Source: an uncultured Chlorobiaceae bacterium
GTDB lineage: Bacteria > Bacteroidota > Chlorobiia > Chlorobiales > Chlorobiaceae
Direction: 5' to 3'
Length of the DNA stretch: 55,699 bases
Assembly: GCA_903836465.1 (NCBI GenBank)
Contig: CAILRB010000062.1
Span: 1 to 55,699 of the forward strand
The notes under the pieces are model-generated. The model was not told where the DNA came from. It saw only the letters and a program-made list of their open reading frames with translations, and did no database searches. Within the stretch, counting starts at the first letter, position 1. Each line of letters starts with the position of its first letter. Made by a program: the position numbers and the translations under genes. Below, piece after piece: positions 35,801 through 44,110 of the stretch.

Positions 35801-35990
35801 TTTCGGGCTTCTCCCTATTGCGCTCTCTCAAAGCTCCGGATCTGAATGGAAGTCCGGGCTTTCCGTTGCTCTTATCGGCGGTCTCTTTAGTTCAATGTTT
35901 CTGACACTGCTGGTTATTCCAGTCGTTTATGTCTGGTTTGACAAGATGCAAAGCAAGTTTTCAAAGCGGAAAAGGAAACAGGCGGTATAG
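32880..35990 (+). CDS. RND-family efflux pump (HAE1/AcrB-like), 1036 aa
   Basis: Proton-driven inner-membrane exporter. It has the full RND length and two-fold layout: a first membrane helix (about 12-30), a large porter domain, a block of helices around 335-560, a second porter domain, and a final block from about 855. Membrane helix 4 carries VGVLVDDSIVVLENIY, including the Asp pair of the proton relay. The C-terminal half has GMIMLVGLVGKNAILLVDF. The gene is translationally coupled (ATGA) to the adaptor. Substrates could be drugs, lipids or metals; the HAE1-like helix 4 argues against the metal-pump (CusA) class. Confidence 0.93.
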   Translation: MTLTELSIKRPTLIVVLFTVLGILGLFSYQQLQYELLPKMTPPVVTVSIRYPGASPGEVETSLTKPVEEAVSAIEKISSITSTSTEGLSVVAIEFSNSANIEKALQDAQRKINEVRDRFPNEAKAPVITRFALDEVPVLRIGATSSLPDAEFYQMLKDDIKPLLASVGGVGQVYLLGGREREIRVNLDLARLQSYGLTVTDVFKEVGKANSDFPTGKIDDRDKQFVVRLAGKFSSLEELKNLVLRSSASGMVALRDVAEVEDGFKEITTLTRVNGRSAVGIMVMKQSDANTVDVSRLTRAALSKLEKLYSARHLHFDIAQDASTFTLEAVTAVQHDLLLAVLLVALVMLLFLHSLRNSLIVLVSIPTSLVTTFIGMYLFGFSLNLMTLLSLSLVVGVLVDDSIVVLENIYRHLERGEEPRKAALAGRNEIGFTALSITMVDVVVFLPLSLVSGIVGNILREFSVVMVISTLVSLFVSFTLTPLLASRFSTVEKFTGKNVVEKFALAFERNFQRLRQIYIDLLQWSLQNPRKVFFSAILLLFLSFLLPFFGFIGGEFISVSDRGEFAVKLELEPGTPLQETNRLTRSVERRLTSMAEVQKVMVNVGASTEGFFNQSADNISEINVRLTPKEERTRSTDTIMQAIRVNLQDIAGLKASINPIGIFGTANETPVAVIISGPLRSQVTLVAEALRDSLKTISGTADIKLTSEIGSPEMRIIVDREKMATFGISIADVGAALRTAYAGDEAGKYRDGGDEYDIRVMLDKYYRQDTSTLSEITFRTPQGDLVRLGQFVTFEQDRGYTQLQRKDRNNAVWVKAQVVGRPVGSIGKEIERIMANMKKSALMPSTLSYAYESDLKRQGESNSTLLLSFLVAIIFVYLIMVALYDSWIWPMVVMFSIPLAIIGALFALAITGKSLSIFTILGMIMLVGLVGKNAILLVDFINKFREEGMELSEAILEAAKERLRPILMTTLTLIFGLLPIALSQSSGSEWKSGLSVALIGGLFSSMFLTLLVIPVVYVWFDKMQSKFSKRKRKQAV

Positions 35991-36024
35991 CTATTTTTTT
36001 AATTTCATTAACCTGCGGCCGGTA

Positions 36025-36423
36025 ATGCGCTTTTTTTCAAACCAGACTCCGGTTCTGTTGTTGTGCCGTGCTGCACTATCCTTTTCATGGGTTTACCAGG
36101 GAGCTGTTCCCAAAATAGTTTGTCAGAGCAGTGGAGAAACAGAGCTGCTTGGCCACGTCATTCCGGTTTATCAGTGGGCGTGTGAAGCGGTACTATGGAT
36201 GGGGATAGCAGAGATTGTCTTCGGACTTTTCCTGCTTGTGGCCCGATGGAGCTGGGTCTTCTGGTTCAATGCAGCGGCTTTAGTCGGGCTTCTTTGTTTT
36301 GTCGCTTTGTTTGAACCAACAATGTTCTCTTTGCCATTCAATCCCCTGACATTGAATGTTTCGTTGATAGCGCTCTCTGTGATTGCCATACTGGAATTGA
36401 ATAAAATAAAAACCCTGCGCTGA
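36025..36423 (+). CDS. DoxX-like four-helix membrane protein, 132 aa
   Basis: Small membrane protein with about four hydrophobic segments and the DoxX-type start (LLLCRAALSFSWVYQGAVPK), where an early Arg and GxxxK-like turn are typical. The ATG at 36025 is used; an upstream in-frame start inside the RND gene would add 32 non-hydrophobic residues. Its stop abuts the ATG of the next membrane gene, so the two are co-translated. DoxX-like proteins occur with quinone/thiol redox enzymes; no specific reaction is visible. Confidence 0.7.
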   Translation: MRFFSNQTPVLLLCRAALSFSWVYQGAVPKIVCQSSGETELLGHVIPVYQWACEAVLWMGIAEIVFGLFLLVARWSWVFWFNAAALVGLLCFVALFEPTMFSLPFNPLTLNVSLIALSVIAILELNKIKTLR

Positions 36424-37701
36424 ATGAAACCGAACCGTTTTGATGGAGAACTGAGCAGTGTTGCCAGGCTTTTCCTCTCTGTTTCAGTCACCGTTGTGGC
36501 TCTTGCCTCTCTTATGGGAGCGGCTGGAGCTGCGACAGGTAATATGCTTCTCCTGAAGCTTCATCCGTATCTCTTTTTTATTGGATTCGGCAACCTTGCC
36601 ATACTTATTCTCAATCGCTACCTGACTGCGGCAATCTATCCTGAACTGAAGATTGATCCAGCAAAGCAGTTGCGCTACATCTTGACCGTTCAGCTCTCTC
36701 TCGTCATGATTACTGTTGCTGTTACCATGGATTGGCCGATACTGAAAGCTATGACAGGCTTACTGCTCATGATTGTTGTTACTGGTCCCCTCAGGGAGAT
36801 TTTCACGACACTTTCAGTTCCGAAAATCTGGAAAGAAGTTTCGGTGCGCTACTATATTTTTGATGTTCTTTTTCTGCTCGTTGCCAACCTTGGGCTTTTT
36901 ACACTCGGTCTTAAAGAGGCTTTTCCTGATCAGAAAATTATTCCTTTTTTTGTTACCCAATCATCCTATTTTCTTGGCTCTTCATTTCCACTCAGTATCA
37001 GTGTGATGGGGTTTCTCTATACCTACGCATGGAGCCGGTCATCAAAACGGGAACTGGCAAAACGGCTTTTCAGTCTCTGGTTTTATATCTTTGTCGGTGG
37101 TGTTCTCGTTTTTCTGATTGTTATTCTTGCAGAGTACTATCTGGGCATGATGCTGCTCAGCCATTTTCTGTTGTTTGGTGTGATGGCGCTGCTTGGCAGT
37201 TTTGCTATTTACCTCAATAACTTTTTCCATACCAAATTTCATCATCCGGCACTGGCATTTCTGTTGAGCGGCCTTGCCCTTCTTTTTGCAACAAGCGGTT
37301 ACGGTATCATGAATATCTATTTTCTCAAGGGGATTCATTTTGGTACGGTTCCTCCCTTGCGTTTCGACAGGATGTGGATTTATCACTCCCATACTCATGC
37401 GGCTTTGCTCGGCTGGATTACCTTTTCTTTTATTGGGATGATCTATATCGTTATCCCGTCAATTGTCCGCACCAATTCTCTTGAAACGCTCAGAAGCGAG
37501 ATGGCGCTTTCTGCGCTGCTTGGTGAGCCGGTGATGAAAAAAGCCTTTAAACAGCTTACGGTGCTCCTTCTCTCGGCGACCGCAATTCTGCTTGCATTTT
37601 TTCTTGAAAACAATCTGCTGCTTGGCGTTGCAGGTTTTTTCTACGGATGTTCGGTTTATTATGTGACCTTCAACCTCCGGGGCGACATAAAAACAGTTTA
37701 A
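36424..37701 (+). CDS. Polytopic membrane protein, haem-copper oxidase subunit I-like, 425 aa
   Basis: About twelve hydrophobic segments. Late in the protein YHSHTHAALLGWITFSFIG resembles the metal-site helix motif HxHxALLGW of haem-copper oxidase/NO-reductase-like proteins, and HPYLFFIGFGNL near residue 47 could supply another His. The usual full set of six His ligands is not obvious, so it may be a degenerate relative rather than an active terminal oxidase. The gene follows the DoxX-like gene with no gap. NnrS-like haem-copper membrane proteins are another option. Confidence 0.5.
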   Translation: MKPNRFDGELSSVARLFLSVSVTVVALASLMGAAGAATGNMLLLKLHPYLFFIGFGNLAILILNRYLTAAIYPELKIDPAKQLRYILTVQLSLVMITVAVTMDWPILKAMTGLLLMIVVTGPLREIFTTLSVPKIWKEVSVRYYIFDVLFLLVANLGLFTLGLKEAFPDQKIIPFFVTQSSYFLGSSFPLSISVMGFLYTYAWSRSSKRELAKRLFSLWFYIFVGGVLVFLIVILAEYYLGMMLLSHFLLFGVMALLGSFAIYLNNFFHTKFHHPALAFLLSGLALLFATSGYGIMNIYFLKGIHFGTVPPLRFDRMWIYHSHTHAALLGWITFSFIGMIYIVIPSIVRTNSLETLRSEMALSALLGEPVMKKAFKQLTVLLLSATAILLAFFLENNLLLGVAGFFYGCSVYYVTFNLRGDIKTV

Positions 37702-37728
37702 TAACGAATCAATTTATTCATAAATATT

Positions 37729-38094
37729 ATGCAACTCACCGCAAAGCTATCGACAATTCTTCCAGAACAGACGGGTACTGGAAAGAATGGAACATGGAAA
37801 AAACAGGACATTATTGTTGAAACTGAGGGGCAGTATCCTAAGAAAGTCTGCATCTCATTGTGGGGCGAGAAGTATGACAGAAATTTGCTGAAGGTGGGAT
37901 CGAAGCTTACGATCTCGTTTGACATTGAAAGCAGGGAGTTTAACGGGAAGTGGTATACCGACGTCAAGGGATGGAAAGTTGAGGGAGTAAATCAGTCGGA
38001 TACATCTTATTCCGAGGAATCTGTATCTTGGGAACCACCGGTTTTTGAGAGTCACAGCGAGAGCGTTATTGCCAATGATGATTGTCCGTTTTGA
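37729..38094 (+). CDS. DUF3127 protein with SSB-like C-terminal tip, 121 aa
   Basis: Residues 1-88 fit DUF3127, a small beta-rich family that I read as OB-fold-like (CISLWGEKYDR; KLTISFDIESREFNGKWYTDVKGW). A flexible Ser/Glu-rich tail follows and the protein ends NDDCPF. This resembles the conserved acidic tip of single-stranded-DNA-binding proteins (DDDIPF), which recruits repair enzymes. The gene lies 27 bases before a DnaQ-type exonuclease gene on the same strand, which fits a DNA-processing role. The function of the family is not established to my knowledge. Confidence 0.75.
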   Translation: MQLTAKLSTILPEQTGTGKNGTWKKQDIIVETEGQYPKKVCISLWGEKYDRNLLKVGSKLTISFDIESREFNGKWYTDVKGWKVEGVNQSDTSYSEESVSWEPPVFESHSESVIANDDCPF

Positions 38095-38121
38095 GAGTGT
38101 TGTGTAATGTTTTCATAAAAA

Positions 38122-38694
38122 ATGTATCTATTTTTTGATACCGAAACCACAGGGCTTCCCCGCAACTGGCGGGCACCGGTGACAGATGTCGATAATTGGC
38201 CAAGGCTGGTGCAGTTGGCATTTTCATACTCTGCTGCTGATGGAAAGATCCTGTCTTCCGGCGACTATATCATCAAACCAGAAGGCTTTGTGATACCGTC
38301 AGGCGCTTCTCGCATTCATGGTATTTCAACACAGCGCGCCCATGCCGAGGGCCACCCAATACAGGAGGTTCTTCAGATATTTCAGGAACTTGCAATTGAG
38401 GCGGAGGTTCTTGTGGCGCACAATCTGAGTTTTGATGAAAAGATTGTCGGCAGTGAATTGATTAGAGCAAGAATGCGTAATATTCTGCCATCAAAAAAGA
38501 AGATATGTACAATGGAGAGCAGCACTGATTTTTGCGCTCTTAAAAGCCCTTATGGCAATAAATGGCCGAAATTGAGTGAACTGTACAAGATATTGTTCGG
38601 CACAGAATTTGAGGAAATGCACAATGCGGCAAATGATATTCAGGCTACAGCGAAATGTTTCTGGGAATTGAAAAGAAGAGGTGTCATAGCATAA
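38122..38694 (+). CDS. DEDDh 3'-5' exonuclease (DnaQ-like), 190 aa
   Basis: Metal-dependent exonuclease fold with all five catalytic residues visible: D6 and E8 (FFDTETTGLP), D105 (HNLSFDEKIV), and H167 and D172 (HNAANDIQAT). It is a stand-alone protein without a polymerase or UvrC-type fusion, so it may proofread or trim DNA or RNA. The preceding DUF3127 gene, with an SSB-like tail, is likely co-transcribed and may present single-stranded DNA to it (inference). Confidence 0.9.
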   Translation: MYLFFDTETTGLPRNWRAPVTDVDNWPRLVQLAFSYSAADGKILSSGDYIIKPEGFVIPSGASRIHGISTQRAHAEGHPIQEVLQIFQELAIEAEVLVAHNLSFDEKIVGSELIRARMRNILPSKKKICTMESSTDFCALKSPYGNKWPKLSELYKILFGTEFEEMHNAANDIQATAKCFWELKRRGVIA

Positions 38695-38721
38695 TGACAA
38701 TCTCTGTAAACATCGACGACC

Positions 38722-39480
38722 ATGCGGCTTATTGAGAAAATTGCGCTCGTTACCGGAGCAGCAGGAGGAATCGGCAGGGCAGTGGCACTCTGTTTTGCAG
38801 CGGAAGGAGCTGTGGTTATTGCCACCGATATCAATGTTTCTGGATGTGCGGAAACGCTTGAGCTTTTTGAACAGAGAGGCGGAAGCGGGATGTCGGTACA
38901 GGCCGACGTAACGCGGGAGGAGGAGATAGAGGCGCTCTACCGGCAGATAGCCGAGCGGTATGGAAAACTTGATATTGTGATGAACATTGCCGGTGGTGAC
39001 GCCGAACCGTCAGCCGATGTCGAGGAGATTGACTATCTTAAAATGAGCGTCAATCTTGATCTGAATCTCAAATCCTGCATTATCTCCTGCCGTGAAGCTG
39101 CCAGGATGATGAAGCCTCAGAGGTTTGGAAAAATAGTGAATATGAGTTCGCTGGCTTATCGGGGGAGTCCGAACCAGTTTTCCTACTCAGCGTCGAAAGG
39201 CGGCATATACTCATTTACCCGTTCGCTTGCCATGTCGCTCGGTCGTTACGGTATAACGGTCAATGCTCTTGCGCCTGCTCTTGTGGAGGTTCCTGCCTTT
39301 GTCAGGGCTCTTGGGCCCGAGCGGTGGGAGATGCTTCGCAATGAGTGCGCACAGCGTTACCCGCTTGGCCGGATCGCAACACCGGACGACGTTGCCCGGT
39401 GTGCACTGTTTCTTGCTTCCGATGATGCTGCGTTTATCACCGGTCAGATTATCGAAATTTCCGGTGGCGCAAGGCTTTAA
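38722..39480 (+). CDS. Short-chain dehydrogenase/reductase (SDR), 252 aa
   Basis: NAD(P)-dependent oxidoreductase of the classical SDR type. The cofactor motif TGAAGGIG (11-18), the NNAG-equivalent NIAG (88-91), the Ser in MSS (141-143) and the catalytic Y155-x3-K159 (YSASK) are all present. The Asp after the second beta strand (TDIN) suggests NAD(H) preference. It resembles 3-oxoacyl-ACP reductases and sugar or glucose dehydrogenases equally, so the substrate is not assigned. It starts 28 bases after the exonuclease gene and may be transcribed with it. Confidence 0.88.
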   Translation: MRLIEKIALVTGAAGGIGRAVALCFAAEGAVVIATDINVSGCAETLELFEQRGGSGMSVQADVTREEEIEALYRQIAERYGKLDIVMNIAGGDAEPSADVEEIDYLKMSVNLDLNLKSCIISCREAARMMKPQRFGKIVNMSSLAYRGSPNQFSYSASKGGIYSFTRSLAMSLGRYGITVNALAPALVEVPAFVRALGPERWEMLRNECAQRYPLGRIATPDDVARCALFLASDDAAFITGQIIEISGGARL

Positions 39481-39514
39481 ATCGATGTGGGATATATTCC
39501 CCGAAGCTGAGCAT

Positions 39515-40252
39515 TTAGTATTCCATTGTTGTTGAAATCGCATTGATTTCAACAGTTGCTCCGGGCATAATAACAAATTCACTTAACCCTATGTGACGAC
39601 GTTTATCTCCCCAGTCATACGTATAACCCAGTCTTGTCCAAGGATAGCCCTTGTCTCCATAAGATTTGATCTTCAACTCATTGTACCATTTTACATAGTC
39701 ATCGCTCACCGTAACAAATTTGTTGGCTGTCCGAAACTCTGTTTCTGCCTCACTGTCACTAATCTCCGGGTCCGCACTTGGTCTGAAGAGATCACCCGGC
39801 TTAACCCACATTTCCACAAATTTCGTTTTTCCGGCTTTCGCTGGAAGCCCCAAAAGCTGTTCAAGTCGCAACACTCTGTTTTCTTTCAGGGTTTTACAAA
39901 AATTCTTGACTTCAGGTGCGGTTGTTACCCATATCTCTCTCGACAGATTGATAGATTGACCGATTTTATCATCATAGCCATTATAGTCAGTCCAGGTGAC
40001 AACCAATATTCTTGCATTCTGAGCATCATTCTTGTTTTTCCACACCAACTGCGGGTTTGACGGAACAACAGCTACAAGATTTTTCGATATCTCGGATGGC
40101 TCTGCTCTTTCTGCATCAAGTACAGCGCTATGATACGCTTTTTCCAGGTCGGCCTGATAAAGCGTCGGACTCTGGGAGGCACAGGCTGAAAAGAGATACG
40201 ATACAAGCAGAAAAAGAGTGAGCTTCTTTACATCAGAAAAGCTGTTTTTCAT
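39515..40252 (-). CDS. Hypothetical lipoprotein, 245 aa
   Basis: The N-terminus has a lipoprotein signal (KKLTLFLLVSYLFSAC, lipobox FSAC), so the mature protein is probably lipid-anchored in the envelope. The body is soluble, with Trp-rich strings (VVTWTDYNGYDDKIG; ELWVKPGD-type) and no catalytic motif I recognise. The gene follows another exported protein on the minus strand, 158 bases upstream, which may be its operon partner. Function unknown. Confidence 0.7.
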   Translation of the reverse strand: MKNSFSDVKKLTLFLLVSYLFSACASQSPTLYQADLEKAYHSAVLDAERAEPSEISKNLVAVVPSNPQLVWKNKNDAQNARILVVTWTDYNGYDDKIGQSINLSREIWVTTAPEVKNFCKTLKENRVLRLEQLLGLPAKAGKTKFVEMWVKPGDLFRPSADPEISDSEAETEFRTANKFVTVSDDYVKWYNELKIKSYGDKGYPWTRLGYTYDWGDKRRHIGLSEFVIMPGATVEINAISTTMEY

Positions 40253-40409
40253 CTTGATTGATTTGTCAAGTCAAGGAAGAAACGAGTTACTTGAGAGTTT
40301 GTGTTTTGAGGAATATACAGCTTACATCGGGATGTTCTGAACCCGAAGTTTGGAGTAAGGTATCGGAGGTATTGAGTAAACAGGGGATAACGTATAACCT
40401 GCCCTCTCT

Positions 40410-40865
40410 TTATTTTTCCATTGAAACATCAATACTGACTATATCGGCATTGTCATTAAAGAGACTGATTCCTCTCCCAAACGCTTGTCGACCAGAGTGA
40501 ACAGATACTTGCCGGATGTTGGGGCGTGGACTCTCAAGTCGTACAGTGACCACTTTATTTTGAGGCACATGTATTCTTTTGTCAATAATTCCAATTGGAA
40601 TTGTGGCCTTGGCACCTTCGGGCAGCAATCTGACATAAACCCACCTTGCTTTGCCCCTGAGCGTAATTTTTAGTTGCTCTCCTTTCAGAAAGTTGCGAGG
40701 AGTATCCAGGTTCATATAACTGGAATACCAAAGGATACCACCTAATGAATTGACACCTCCACTTGCCCCAATGATTTTGCCTTCCAGGGGCACGGCATAA
40801 GCCGACACGCAACCCATTAAAGTAATTGAGGTAAAAATTATAGCGAGAAAAATGTTTTTCATCAT
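40410..40865 (-). CDS. Hypothetical exported protein, 151 aa
   Basis: Signal peptide MMKNIFLAIIFTSITLMGC; the Cys suggests a lipoprotein, although SAYA just after it is also a possible signal peptidase I site. The body (about 25-151) is beta-rich with conserved-looking Gly and Pro and no recognised domain. The ATG at 40865 is backed by AAGGAG at a good distance. It is the upstream member of a two-gene minus-strand set with the lipoprotein at 39515-40252. A terminator-like hairpin sits in its leader (40921-40953). Confidence 0.7.
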   Translation of the reverse strand: MMKNIFLAIIFTSITLMGCVSAYAVPLEGKIIGASGGVNSLGGILWYSSYMNLDTPRNFLKGEQLKITLRGKARWVYVRLLPEGAKATIPIGIIDKRIHVPQNKVVTVRLESPRPNIRQVSVHSGRQAFGRGISLFNDNADIVSIDVSMEK

Positions 40866-40920
40866 AAGAGACTCCTTTCCATTCGTGACAGTAAAAAATG
40901 AAAAAGACTGAGAACTCTTG

Positions 40921-40953
40921 AAAAAGAAAAATATCGCTCGTTGAAGCGAGCGA
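40921..40953 (-). terminator. Terminator-like hairpin in a leader region
   Basis: On the minus strand TCGCTCG-CTTCAA-CGAGCGA forms a perfect 7-bp stem with a 6-base loop and is followed by TATTTTTCTTTTT, a good intrinsic terminator. It lies about 55 bases upstream of the gene at 40410-40865 and downstream of no known gene. It may be an attenuator for that gene or the end of a small RNA. Confidence 0.55.
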
Positions 40954-41222
40954 CACTTGCAACGAATAAAAAAATTCTGACCAAGATTAAGCGAATTACT
41001 AAAATTATTTACTAATACGGAACTTCTACCTGCTCATTACAACATAATAAGAGCATGAAAAGTTTTCCTATACGTGCTTTTTCTTGAAGCAACTCTTTTG
41101 CAAACCTGAATTTCAGCTATAAATTTTTTACTGAGGTTGTGCTCTGTAATTCGTACCACGGCAGATCTGTTCGTTTTCTGTGGCAACCTGATTTTTGTAT
41201 CAAAATTTTTGAACCTATACCC

Positions 41223-41287
41223 GGGAACGCCGAGTTCCAGCTCGGCATTTTATAATCCCTTTTGCCGAGCTGGCGCTCAGTGTTCCC
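41223..41287. repeat. REP-like palindrome, 65 bp
   Basis: Two 25-base arms (41223-41247 and 41263-41287) start GGGAAC and end GTTCCC, share the inner core CCAGCTCGGCA, and match at 21 of 25 positions plus two G-U pairs. The loop is 15 bases. This looks like the extragenic palindromes mobilised by REP-associated transposases. Confidence 0.7.
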
Positions 41288-41505
41288 AAGACGCTTTGGC
41301 TTTTTCTAACGATTTTTAAATCAGGCATAAGATTGGTTATTACGACATAACGGAAGCCCAAGAGCGTAAGCCATTGGAAATGAAGATTTAGAGCATTTTT
41401 AGCCTTGTCAGGGTGGAGAATTGTTTTTATTATGAATGCAGCAAAAAGCTAAACTTTTCAAACGCCGGTCAGAATGCGGCTGAAACTCGTTATCGATTAT
41501 ATGCA

Positions 41506-42546
41506 ATGAAGATACTGGTGACCGGCGCTGCCGGATTTATAGGGTTTCATGTCTGCAAACGGCTGCTTGAAAGGGGAGAGCAGGTGACTGGCATCGATAA
41601 CCTGAACGACTATTACGATGTTTCGCTCAAACATGCTCGGCTGGCACTGTTGGATCCTTATGAAGGGTTCACGTTTGTGAAGACTGATATCGCTGACCGG
41701 CGTGCCATGGAGGAGCTTTTTAAAACAGGAGCGTTTGAACGTGTGGTCAATCTTGCTGCCCAGGCTGGAGTTCGTTATTCAATTGAGAATCCTCATGCCT
41801 ATATTGAAAGTAACATTGTCGGGTTTCTCAACATTCTCGAAGGGTGTCGCCATTATGGCGTGAAGCATCTTGTCTATGCCTCTTCAAGCTCGGTGTACGG
41901 CGCAAACGAAACCATGCCTTTTTCTGTCCATGACAATGTCGATCATCCCCTTTCACTTTATGCAGCAAGTAAAAAGTCCAATGAGCTTATGGCGCATACC
42001 TACAGCCATCTCTACAATCTGCCCACAACCGGGCTCCGATTTTTTACCGTTTATGGTCCATGGGGAAGACCTGATATGGCGCTCTTTCTGTTTACCGATG
42101 CCATTCTGAAAAACAAGCCGATCAAGGTGTTCAATTATGGCAAGCATCGTCGTGATTTTACCTTTATCGACGATATTACCGAGGGGGTTCTGAGAACGCT
42201 CGATCATATTGCCGAATCTAACCCCGAGTGGTCAGGCCTCAAGCCCGATACCGCGACAAGCAAGGCCCCATGGCGGGTCTACAATATTGGCAACAGCAAT
42301 CCAGTCGAGCTGATGGATTACATCAAAGCTCTTGAAGAGGAGCTTGGTCGCACGGCCATAAAAGAGTTCCTGCCACTCCAACCCGGAGACGTGCCCGACA
42401 CTTATGCTGACGTTGACCAACTGATGCAGGATGTTCACTACAAACCAGAGACCACCGTGCCGGAAGGTATCAAGCGTTTTGTTGCCTGGTACCGCGAGTA
42501 TTACCCTACTCCGGCTTCAAATGCGGGAAAAAAATCACGTCCCTGA
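41506..42546 (+). CDS. NAD-dependent epimerase, UDP-glucuronate 4-epimerase-like, 346 aa
   Basis: Extended SDR enzyme of sugar-nucleotide metabolism. NAD-binding motif GAAGFIG (7-13), Ser-rich ASSSSVYG (125-132) and catalytic Y152-x3-K156 (YAASKKSNE) are present. DNLNDYYD and [14 protein letters not shown] are typical of the CapI/LspL UDP-glucuronate 4-epimerases used for surface polysaccharides. The ATG at 41506 begins the NAD-binding strand; the upstream in-frame start at 41413 adds a Cys-rich leader unlike the family. Its 3' end overlaps the convergent lysS gene by 41 bases. Confidence 0.88.
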   Translation: MKILVTGAAGFIGFHVCKRLLERGEQVTGIDNLNDYYDVSLKHARLALLDPYEGFTFVKTDIADRRAMEELFKTGAFERVVNLAAQAGVRYSIENPHAYIESNIVGFLNILEGCRHYGVKHLVYASSSSVYGANETMPFSVHDNVDHPLSLYAASKKSNELMAHTYSHLYNLPTTGLRFFTVYGPWGRPDMALFLFTDAILKNKPIKVFNYGKHRRDFTFIDDITEGVLRTLDHIAESNPEWSGLKPDTATSKAPWRVYNIGNSNPVELMDYIKALEEELGRTAIKEFLPLQPGDVPDTYADVDQLMQDVHYKPETTVPEGIKRFVAWYREYYPTPASNAGKKSRP

Positions 42547-44041
42547 TGGAATCCTGACCGGTAAGAATCATCACCAACCGGTCAATGCCGATGCCAAGGC
42601 CCGCGCATGGCGGCATGCCGTATTCGATGGCGCGGAGGAAGTCTTCGTCGACAATCATGGCCTCTTCGTCACCTCGTTGCCTCAGCTTCGCCTGCGACTC
42701 CAGTCTTTCACGTTGAATGACAGGATCGTTCAGTTCAGAGAATGAGTTGCAGACCTCTTTGCCTCCGATGATGAGCTCAAATCGTTCGACAATGCCCGGC
42801 AGTGAGGGGTGCTCCTTGGCCAGGGGCGACATTTCAGTGGGGTAGTCGGTGATAAAGGTCGGCTGAATGAGTTTTGGTTCTACAAATTCGCCGAAAATCT
42901 CGTCGATTATCTTGCCGCTGCTGATTTTTGGATCGAGTTCAAGCCCGAGATCCTTGGCCGTATAGCGAAGCTCCTCTTCAGATTGTCCTCCAATATTTTT
43001 GCCGGTGTATTCGGCAATAGCGTCGATAATGCTCAGGCGCCGAAATGGAGTCTGAAGGCTGATCTCGTTGCCGAGAAAAAGGGTGGTATCGCTCTTGTTG
43101 ACTTCCATTGCAGTCTGGTAGAGCAGCTCCTCGACCAGCTTCATCATCCAGTTGTAATCCTTGTAGGCGACATAGAGCTCAACCTGGGTGAACTCCGGGT
43201 TGTGAAAACGGTCGATGCCTTCGTTGCGGAAATCCTTGGCAAATTCAAACACTCCGTCAAAACCTCCGACAATCAGCCGCTTGAGGTAGAGTTCGTTTGC
43301 TATGCGCAGGTAGAGCTGCATGTCGAGCGCATTGTGATGTGTGGTGAACGGGCGGGCGGCTGCGCCCCCGTAAATGGGCTGTAAAATTGGAGTTTCAACT
43401 TCAAGCCAACCTTGCTGTGAAAAGAAATTTCGCATGAAAGAGACAATGGCGGAGCGCTTGAGAAAGGTCAGCTTGACCTCCGGATTGACAATCAGGTCAA
43501 CATAACGCTGGCGGTAACGAAGCTCCTTGTCGCTGAAGGCATCAAAAATAACTTTTTCGCCATCAACCTCTTTCTCTTTGGCGACGGGGATTGGTCGAAG
43601 GGACTTGGTGAGCAGCTCCAGCGATTCGGCATGAACCGATATTTCACCGGTTCTTGTTTTGAAGGTGAATCCCCTCACACCAACGATATCGCCGATGTCG
43701 AGCAGCTTGAAGGTGTTGTAGGTTACCTCACCGACCTCATCTTTTTTCATATAGATCTGGATCCTGCCTGCCGAGTCCTGAAGATGAAAAAAGGAAGCTT
43801 TTCCCATTTTTCTGATGGTCATGATTCTGCCAGCGACAGCGACCGGCGTTTTAGCCTCATCTTCAAAATCGTCGATGATCTCCACAGAAGAGTGTGTTAC
43901 CTCGAAGTGGTTTGGATAGGGGTTGATCCCGGCCTCCATAAGGTGCTGACGCTCTTCAAAACGGCGCTGCATCTGGTCATTCAGGGATATCTGGGCTGGC
44001 TGTTCCTGGCTATTGTTGTTCTGTCCGTTCTCTTTCTGCAT
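42506..44041 (-). CDS. lysS: Lysyl-tRNA synthetase, class II (LysS), 511 aa
   Basis: Charges tRNA-Lys. An N-terminal OB-fold anticodon-binding domain (about 60-165, [21 protein letters not shown]) precedes the class II catalytic domain. Motif 2 is in [21 protein letters not shown] (near 270) and motif 3 in [14 protein letters not shown] near the C-terminus. Length is normal. The stop lies inside the end of the convergent epimerase gene. A purine-rich AGAGAT upstream of the ATG could be the ribosome binding site. Confidence 0.97.
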   Translation of the reverse strand: MQKENGQNNNSQEQPAQISLNDQMQRRFEERQHLMEAGINPYPNHFEVTHSSVEIIDDFEDEAKTPVAVAGRIMTIRKMGKASFFHLQDSAGRIQIYMKKDEVGEVTYNTFKLLDIGDIVGVRGFTFKTRTGEISVHAESLELLTKSLRPIPVAKEKEVDGEKVIFDAFSDKELRYRQRYVDLIVNPEVKLTFLKRSAIVSFMRNFFSQQGWLEVETPILQPIYGGAAARPFTTHHNALDMQLYLRIANELYLKRLIVGGFDGVFEFAKDFRNEGIDRFHNPEFTQVELYVAYKDYNWMMKLVEELLYQTAMEVNKSDTTLFLGNEISLQTPFRRLSIIDAIAEYTGKNIGGQSEEELRYTAKDLGLELDPKISSGKIIDEIFGEFVEPKLIQPTFITDYPTEMSPLAKEHPSLPGIVERFELIIGGKEVCNSFSELNDPVIQRERLESQAKLRQRGDEEAMIVDEDFLRAIEYGMPPCAGLGIGIDRLVMILTGQDSIRDVIFFPHLKPE

Positions 44042-44110
44042 GATAGTTATCTCTTTCTCAATTCTGTGTGTGAATGAATATGGGCAAACCCTGCGGAGTT
44101 TTTTAAACTC

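Larger units (their letters stand above)
40866..41505. other. Gene-poor 640-base intergenic region
   Basis: No convincing gene occurs between the exported protein and the epimerase gene, which are divergent. The stretch is AT-rich and contains a terminator-like hairpin near its left end (40921-40953) and a REP-like palindrome (41223-41287). Open frames here are short and lack ribosome binding sites. Confidence 0.6.
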
